From a virus, in the IMG/VR virus record IMGVR_UViG_3300025770_000026, positions 1 through 51,528 of that record: 51,528 bases of DNA. The stretch is one strand, 5' to 3'. Below the pieces are notes generated by a model, which saw only the letters and a list, made by a program, of their open reading frames with translations, was not told the origin of the DNA and searched no databases. A program made the position numbers and the translations under genes. Shown piece after piece: positions 46,540 through 51,528 of the stretch (within the stretch, counting starts at the first letter, position 1; each line of letters begins with the position of its first letter).

Positions 46540-47086
46540 TTCCATAATCCTTTTTGTATAATTTACTAACCATATTGTCTTCTCTTGTATGGTCGTTATG
46601 AGTCGAAATGCAAACAAACCCATTTTCCAATAATAAATCATTTTCTATTGGATTTTTGTATAATATGAGAATATCTCTTGGTTTATTAATACGAGATTTG
46701 TTTATGTTGTCCAAAACACTCTTCATTGTTTTGTTACCAAATGGATTGTACATATAAACGAAATCAATATTTTCATAATCGTTAAAATCATTAGCATCTA
46801 AGTTGTAGATTTTACAATTTTTTAATTCCTTTAGATTGTCCAAACAAACCTCATAACATTTTTTATTTCTCTCTACCCCAATAGCATTATTGAATATATC
46901 AGATGCCAAAAATATGACTCCACCCTTACCGCATCCAATATCAAGAAAATTCATTTTGTTCGTGTTGGTGATGTTTGAAACGATATCCAAAAAATGATTA
47001 TTTGCAGAATTGGCATACCAAGTACCGTCACCTGAAGCACAATTCACCCATTCCAAATCAAGATTGTCTAATTTTTTATTTTCCAT
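46529..47086 (-). CDS. SAM-dependent methyltransferase, 185 aa
   Basis: MNFLDIGCGKGGVIFLASDI is motif I, with NAIGVERNKKCYEVC and YMYNPFGN (NPFG, similar to NPPF) as motif IV. Substrate unknown. ATG at 47086 (MENKKLD) overlaps the previous gene's end. Confidence 0.8.
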   Translation of the reverse strand: MENKKLDNLDLEWVNCASGDGTWYANSANNHFLDIVSNITNTNKMNFLDIGCGKGGVIFLASDIFNNAIGVERNKKCYEVCLDNLKELKNCKIYNLDANDFNDYENIDFVYMYNPFGNKTMKSVLDNINKSRINKPRDILILYKNPIENDLLLENGFVCISTHNDHTREDNMVSKLYKKDYGNVS

Positions 47087-47879
47087 AAACCCCAATACAA
47101 TCTAAAAAAGATTTTTGCTTATAGCAACCCCTATCTTTTGATATACCACAATCAAAAGACATTTTTCCATTTTCACAACACCATTTAATGATTTCACAAC
47201 AAAGAATAACTCCATACGAATACTTTGTTCTTTTTGCAGTAGTGTTTAATAAGGAAATGCTATTATTATCAACTAATATGGGAGCCGTTGCAACAACTTC
47301 ATCTTCGTGATACAGATATGCCATTTTTTTCCATTCTTCTGGAGAACTAGACCAACCAACGCCTGGGTGCTGTAAGTATGTGGCCGCACCCGCGTGCCAG
47401 TCTGCCTTTTGGTTTCTTTCGATTTCACTATAATTCTTCAAATTAAAATCAAAAATCATTAATCTAATATTTTCATTATTTTTTAGTTTGTTATAACTAG
47501 AAATTGTGGGGAAATGATTCTGCTTCTTCGCTCTTTTTGTTCTTATATTTAAATAATCATCGAAATTATTCGTTATAGTTCTCCAAAAATAGAAAGTATC
47601 TTCATTGGGGGTGATGTCGATTTCTTGAAGACTATAGTGCAACGGAATTGCGTTCCCATCCAGTGTCCAAATTGGTAGAGGACTCCAAGGTCCCAATAAG
47701 TTTTTATAGTCTAAATAAACAATTTCATTTATTTTATCATAGAGAAGTCCACACTTCTCATAAAATATTTCAATATTGTAATTAAAGTGCCAACTATTTT
47801 GTATAGTCTTCAGTCCTTTATCCTTTATGAGAGATATGGCATCTTTTGTTGAAATACTTAAAGCAGTCATTTTATTCAT
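47076..47879 (-). CDS. GNAT-like acetyltransferase (FemAB/BioF2 group)
   Basis: 267 aa. The C-terminal half reads KKMAYLYHEDEVVATAPILV, LLNTTAKRTKYSYGVILCCE and FDCGISKDRGCYKQKSFLDC; the D.G.s.d...yKqkfl pattern fits the C-terminal GNAT domain of the BioF2-like/FemAB group. N-terminal half unassigned. It probably acylates a sugar amine, downstream of an aminotransferase or deacetylase step. Confidence 0.6.
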   Translation of the reverse strand: MNKMTALSISTKDAISLIKDKGLKTIQNSWHFNYNIEIFYEKCGLLYDKINEIVYLDYKNLLGPWSPLPIWTLDGNAIPLHYSLQEIDITPNEDTFYFWRTITNNFDDYLNIRTKRAKKQNHFPTISSYNKLKNNENIRLMIFDFNLKNYSEIERNQKADWHAGAATYLQHPGVGWSSSPEEWKKMAYLYHEDEVVATAPILVDNNSISLLNTTAKRTKYSYGVILCCEIIKWCCENGKMSFDCGISKDRGCYKQKSFLDCIGVYGK

Positions 47880-48702
47880 TTCTTAGTAGTTCTTCTACTC
47901 TATTATTATATGTGTTATTCAAAGAAAGTTCAAAACCTTTGTTTGCAATTTCTTCAACATTATTAGTTTTGATGAACTGAATTTTTTCTTCTAGTTCATT
48001 TTGATTTTTGTACATTAGGCAATTTTTACCATCAACAAAACCAAGTTCTTCATACTGATAGTTGTGGTTCGTAAGAAGAAGTGTACCACAACCTATAGTT
48101 TCAAACGACCTATAGTTTATATCGTTTCCAATATTAAGATTAAATTGACATTTATAAGAATTGACTGCTTCTACCATAGCATCACCGATTACGAATATGT
48201 CCAGATGTAGTCCGTGATTCTGTTCTAACCATTCCAGAATTGGTTTTCTGTTTACATAGTTTCCACAGAAACCCAATTCGTATTTTGTTTCGATGTCCAA
48301 TGGTTTTATTAATGAATCATCGAATGCATTCGGAAACCAACGATGGTATTTTTGTTTTACAAAGTCTTTCGTGGAATGTAAGAGAATATCATAATTGCCT
48401 ATTCTAAAAGTATTTTCGTAAATTGCCTCTCCCCTGCAATGTGCATCGATACTCCACAAAAACTTCTTTGGATTCTTTACACCAGACAAATCAGGCACCC
48501 ATCCAGTGCTATCATAATTTTCTAAATTAATAATCCAATCATAAGATTCCCAATCAGGAACAACATCAAAGTTGTCGTGTCCAAATCCCCACACATCACA
48601 GTCATTTCCAAACTTTTCAAACGACCTTTGCAACGAAAAACATTCTCTGTAGTTTCTATTCTCTTCGTGTCTTCCATTTTCTTGGATTAATAATATTCTC
48701 AA
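47872..48702 (-). CDS. CgeB/Glyco_trans_1_2-like glycosyltransferase, TTG start
   Basis: 276 aa. GT-B fold: N-terminal LRILLIQENGRHEENRNYRE and C-terminal NIGNDINYRSFETIGCGTLL with YEELGFVDGKNCLMYKN, like YkvP/CgeB glycosyltransferases. The TTG at 48702 overlaps the preceding stop as TTGA and has GGAG 7 bases upstream; an ATG at 48729 would overlap that gene by 31 bases. Confidence 0.8.
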   Translation of the reverse strand: MRILLIQENGRHEENRNYRECFSLQRSFEKFGNDCDVWGFGHDNFDVVPDWESYDWIINLENYDSTGWVPDLSGVKNPKKFLWSIDAHCRGEAIYENTFRIGNYDILLHSTKDFVKQKYHRWFPNAFDDSLIKPLDIETKYELGFCGNYVNRKPILEWLEQNHGLHLDIFVIGDAMVEAVNSYKCQFNLNIGNDINYRSFETIGCGTLLLTNHNYQYEELGFVDGKNCLMYKNQNELEEKIQFIKTNNVEEIANKGFELSLNNTYNNRVEELLRNE

Positions 48703-49337
48703 ACCATATCTCCGTGCTTTGTTTCGCACTCACTGTTATCCTCATTAAATGCCTGACCTACAAACTCTCTTGGTTTTCTTTTTGTTGGAAATGGTTTCTT
48801 CTCAAAAAATTCATCGTGTACAAAAGTGTTGTTTTGTATTTTTGGATATATCATCTCCCTTAAGAAGTTCTGGTCTACTTGCCAAAAATCTCCTTTGGTG
48901 TATTTTTCCATCCATTCACTTATACCTTTTAATATTCCGTTTCTGCATCCCCACATCCCACCAAGAATTTGTGTTCCGTGGTATGGATGGTCACGCATAA
49001 TATGAAAATCTTTATCTGATTCCAACCATTCAGATACAGCATCCACTTCTCGTTGTGTGATTCGTGAATCTGTATCCCTCGATAACATAACATCATCACT
49101 ATCTGCTGAAAGGAATCGCCAAAACATCCCTGTCCAATCTCCATCTTCATCCATCAATATAACTTCTGTATTTGGAGTTTGCTTTAATTCTTTAATAATT
49201 TCAGAAGGAACACTTTGTCCACAATAAAATCTTCCAATCCATTCTGGATATAATTCACAAATTCCTTGTGCATTCTTTATTGCACCTACTGTATATTTTG
49301 GGTCTTCTCCCCATAAACTATATGCCACTACTTTCAT
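48699..49337 (-). CDS. Glycosyltransferase-like protein with DxD motif
   Basis: 212 aa. MKVVAYSLWGEDPKYTVGAI, FWRFLSADSDDVMLSRDTDS (RDTDSRI as a DxD metal site), then HIMRDHPYHGTQILGGMWGC. Related proteins occur in marine phages and are GT-A-like, linked to surface sugars. ATGA overlap with the preceding gene. Confidence 0.75.
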   Translation of the reverse strand: MKVVAYSLWGEDPKYTVGAIKNAQGICELYPEWIGRFYCGQSVPSEIIKELKQTPNTEVILMDEDGDWTGMFWRFLSADSDDVMLSRDTDSRITQREVDAVSEWLESDKDFHIMRDHPYHGTQILGGMWGCRNGILKGISEWMEKYTKGDFWQVDQNFLREMIYPKIQNNTFVHDEFFEKKPFPTKRKPREFVGQAFNEDNSECETKHGDMV

Positions 49338-49981
49338 TGTCCACCCCTTACAGGTATCTGCATTTGTCGTAAAGGTATTCTAGTTACATTGTTGTTATGT
49401 CCATCATTTTGATATAGCATCGGAACAACACAAGAATATACATTATGGTTTTTCATATCTATTGCGATAGGTTCATCACAATACATTCCATTATCTTTTG
49501 CACCTAAAAGATTTTCAATGGCCTTTTGTTTATATGATTCTGTTAAATATAATACTGCGTGAATGCCTAACATATTGAGTGGCTTATCCCAATTATCATC
49601 TATTTTTTTATATTGTGTACCATTTGGTGTGGATATACCATTCACCATTCCGTATACAGAAGTACCCAAATACACTGCATCAGCATCAGAAGGAATGTTA
49701 TTAATAATTGGCACCATTGCCTCTGTGAACCAGACATCATCTTCAAGAATCAACACCTCACCCTTCTGTCCGAGTGCTTGTTCGTGGGTTTCTGCAACTG
49801 CGTGACTCTTTAGTTTTTGGATTTCTATAAATGTTTTATTTGATTTATCGACTAGTCTACCATTAATTTGATTTGTGTTGCTGAAACCAAATGTATCAAA
49901 CAACACAGACATTCTGTGATGTCTTTCCTTGGCAAGTTCAACAGTAATCCAATCTATCCGTACATCTTTACGCAAGTCCAT
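49334..49981 (-). CDS. Family 25 (LPS) glycosyltransferase
   Basis: 215 aa. KERHHRMSVLFDTFGFSNTN, then KSHAVAETHEQALGQKGEVL and LILEDDVWFTEAMV (EDD metal site), LGIHAVLYLTESYKQ. This is the GT25 layout of beta-galactosyltransferases that build LPS cores. Confidence 0.85.
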   Translation of the reverse strand: MDLRKDVRIDWITVELAKERHHRMSVLFDTFGFSNTNQINGRLVDKSNKTFIEIQKLKSHAVAETHEQALGQKGEVLILEDDVWFTEAMVPIINNIPSDADAVYLGTSVYGMVNGISTPNGTQYKKIDDNWDKPLNMLGIHAVLYLTESYKQKAIENLLGAKDNGMYCDEPIAIDMKNHNVYSCVVPMLYQNDGHNNNVTRIPLRQMQIPVRGGQ

Positions 49982-50615
49982 AAGTCATCCCCATCTTTCC
50001 AGTGATGGTTTCAGTGCTACCCCAGTATTGGTTAGCATAAACCTTTTCGTTACCATTATACTCTAATCCACTGTAATGTCTAGGAATAAAATAATGAGAT
50101 GGGTAAATTCTTAATTGGTTATATGCAGATTGTTTTACAGTGTCTGTTAGGAATGCTGGTCCTGTAATCTTCCATGCAGTAAGATTTGGTGCAGATTCTA
50201 ATATTTCGGTTGGAATTAGTCCAACTCTATTGATTAGTTTTTGCATCAACAAATTATTCTTGGATGCACCAAGATAACCATTCGACATTAGACCAGTTCG
50301 TACATATTCATTTTCCCAACAACAAAATGAATCATTGTCTACAAAAAAATCATCAAGGGGATTTAGACATTCTGCATCTGCATCTATAAACATACCACCA
50401 ATATTATAAAGCAGTTCATACCTAAGTATATCTGCTTTGCCTGGCAATTCTTTCATTGCATCAAATTGTGGTTTATTGAATATCTCTGGAAGATTTTCAT
50501 CCGTCCAAAGCATATGTTCCCAAGTTGGATTTTTCTCACACCAAGTTTCAATTAAATTGTCTGGTCGTTTTGACTGGTCACCAATCCAGATTTGGTGAAT
50601 AATCTTTGGTATCAT
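49968..50615 (-). CDS. Family 32 (OCH1-like) glycosyltransferase
   Basis: 215 aa. IPKIIHQIWIGDQSKRPDNL, MKELPGKADILRYELLYNIG and GGMFIDADAECL with the DxD motif, then TGPAFLTDTVK. This matches the DXD-containing Gly_transf_sug family (mannosyl/galactosyltransferases). It is the first gene of the sugar cassette after regA. Confidence 0.9.
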   Translation of the reverse strand: MIPKIIHQIWIGDQSKRPDNLIETWCEKNPTWEHMLWTDENLPEIFNKPQFDAMKELPGKADILRYELLYNIGGMFIDADAECLNPLDDFFVDNDSFCCWENEYVRTGLMSNGYLGASKNNLLMQKLINRVGLIPTEILESAPNLTAWKITGPAFLTDTVKQSAYNQLRIYPSHYFIPRHYSGLEYNGNEKVYANQYWGSTETITGKMGMTYGLA

Positions 50616-50630
50616 AATATAAATCCTTCA

Positions 50631-51044
50631 TCATCTTTTCTTACCTATATGGTATTTAGGACACAATTCCCACTCATCTTTTTCCCTGTGCGGTAAAATC
50701 TTAATCTTACCCACAGAAATTATTGGTTCTTCTGACTTCTCTTGGTCTACTATTTCCAACAGTTCCCATTCCTCTAAAAGGTTTGCTATGGTGTTCCTTC
50801 TAGCAAGGTCTTCGTCTGATAGATTTGTTGGTAGTCCATCTAACGCAAAAAGTTCTTTAAAGTGTACTATGTAATACTTGCCTCTTTTGTGCAAGATATG
50901 ACACGATTGCCACAGTTTCTTTTCTTTGCGAGATGAAACGCCAATTCTGGTAAGGGTTTCCTTTACCTTCAAGAAATCATCTTCTTTCTTGAGAGTGATT
51001 TCTAATAAGTCACTCACTTCTATTTCAATATATCGTTCTTCCAT
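50631..51044 (-). CDS. regA: RegA translational repressor
   Basis: 137 aa. LEITLKKEDDFLKVKETLTR, then KKLWQSCHILHKRGKYYIVH and a basic end CPKYHIGKK match T4 RegA almost block by block. It binds ribosome sites of early mRNAs and blocks translation. The ATG at 51044 has GGAG upstream and gives about 13 residues more than T4 at the N-terminus; an in-frame start at 51083 is less likely. Confidence 0.95.
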   Translation of the reverse strand: MEERYIEIEVSDLLEITLKKEDDFLKVKETLTRIGVSSRKEKKLWQSCHILHKRGKYYIVHFKELFALDGLPTNLSDEDLARRNTIANLLEEWELLEIVDQEKSEEPIISVGKIKILPHREKDEWELCPKYHIGKKR

Positions 51045-51103
51045 ATTAATACTCCATATTATTTCATAATTGAGATGTGCCACAATAATATGCTAACACA
51101 GAG

Positions 51104-51111
51104 TATTTATA
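51104..51111 (-). promoter_or_regulatory. Late-type TATAAATA upstream of regA
   Basis: Perfect TATAAATA on the minus strand, 60 bases before the regA ATG, overlapping the end of gene 62. It may be fortuitous, as regA is an early gene in T4. Confidence 0.35.
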
Positions 51112-51116
51112 TTTTT

Positions 51117-51500
51117 TTACTTTTTGCCACCTTTATCCATATCTAACTTCATATTTGCAATATCATCAGCATTTAATATGTCCATCACTTCTCTTGTCTT
51201 CCTATCGGAATATCCAAAATACTCTTTGACTACTGCAAAGTCTTCTGGTTTAACATCTTTCAGCCATTTACTAAATCGTTTTCGTGTTCTTGTGCCATTC
51301 AAAAGAAAATCAAAATGCATCTTCTTGTCGATACTACACCAAAAATTCATCTCGTTGACTTGCAGAAGTGTATCGGGAAAATTAGATAAACACCTGTTAA
51401 TGATATAAGGTGTATATTCTTTCTCCACTGTGGTATCTTCTGTGTCAAAGAGAGGTTCTTTGGAATAGTTAATTGCTGTTAGATATTCTCCGAGTTTCAT
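51117..51500 (-). CDS. 62: Clamp loader small subunit (T4 gp62-like)
   Basis: 127 aa. INRCLSNFPDTLLQVNEMNF and MHFDFLLNGTRTRKRFSKWL correspond to T4 gp62 blocks (NALSQFPE..., HFNYL...PRGKRYGKW). It loads the gp45 clamp with gp44. Shorter than T4 gp62 (187 aa), mostly at the C-terminus. ATGA overlap with the upstream gene. Confidence 0.88.
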   Translation of the reverse strand: MKLGEYLTAINYSKEPLFDTEDTTVEKEYTPYIINRCLSNFPDTLLQVNEMNFWCSIDKKMHFDFLLNGTRTRKRFSKWLKDVKPEDFAVVKEYFGYSDRKTREVMDILNADDIANMKLDMDKGGKK

Positions 51501-51528
51501 CCGATTTGGGTATCCTCGTCAATTATCG
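51497..51528 (-). CDS. 44: End of clamp loader large subunit gp44 (partial)
   Basis: Only the last residues IIDEDTQIG and stop are in the window. The assignment rests on the fixed T4 order 44-62-regA and the ATGA coupling with gp62. Confidence 0.6.
   Translation of the reverse strand, partial: IIDEDTQIG

Noticed and set aside
1-51528. Temperate or mobile-element origin
   Set aside because: No integrase, transposase, excisionase, attachment-site pair or CI-like repressor was seen; the core genes are those of strictly lytic T4-likes.

Overview
The window is a 51.5 kb piece of a lytic T4-like myovirus genome, probably marine. T4 core replication genes are all recognisable on the minus strand at the right: primase gp61, helicase gp41, UvsX, family B polymerase gp43, RegA, clamp loader gp62 and the last codons of gp44. 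Perfect TATAAATA late promoters are present. No integrase, repressor or host gene is seen. The host should be a Gram-negative bacterium: there is a porin, three lipoproteins with lipoboxes, LPS-type glycosyltransferases and host-like TTGAC/TATAAT promoters. The accessory genes (CobS/CobT, class II ribonucleotide reductase, ThyX, many small SH3-like proteins) resemble those of cyanophage and pelagiphage T4-likes. The exact host cannot be read from the sequence.

Layout. 1-3177 (minus): two unknown genes and a CobT-like zincin-VWA protein. 3178-3660: a divergent AT-rich control region with two perfect DnaA boxes, a candidate origin. 3661-18263 (plus): an early-type region with CobS, about 30 small overlapping genes, a WGR-domain DNA ligase, GMP reductase, six tRNAs, a structured RNA region, and promoters that put the start codon at the transcription start. 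18264-19775 (minus): methyltransferase, glycine-rich adhesin and a small structural protein. 19859-26221 (plus): a KxDG nucleotidyltransferase-like protein, a 676-aa nucleotidyltransferase/ATP-grasp/retropepsin fusion, conserved T4-like genes and a coiled-coil lipoprotein. 26178-29674 (minus): GIY-YIG protein, membrane miniproteins, trypsin-like lipoprotein, and porin, separated by compact terminator-promoter units. 29852-40752 (minus): nucleotide metabolism and the replication core. 40752-50615 (minus): dUTPase, then a ten-gene glycan/surface-modification cassette lying between gp43 and regA. 50631-51528: regA-62-44.

How it fits together. The replisome genes are served by nucleotide-pool enzymes (NrdJ, ThyX, dUTPase, GuaC, a DUF4406 protein). 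The CobS-CobT pair forms a MoxR AAA/VWA machine; if it really affects cobalt chelation it could support the B12-dependent NrdJ, but this is unproven and CobN is absent. Surface genes (porin, protease lipoprotein, glycine-zipper lipoprotein, glycan cassette, adhesin) suggest heavy investment in host-envelope change and receptor recognition. The most unusual items are the leaderless promoter set, the DnaA-box origin candidate, the tridomain fusion with its partner, a paralogous AR-x-x-W miniprotein family, and a probable small RNA ending at tRNA-Asp.
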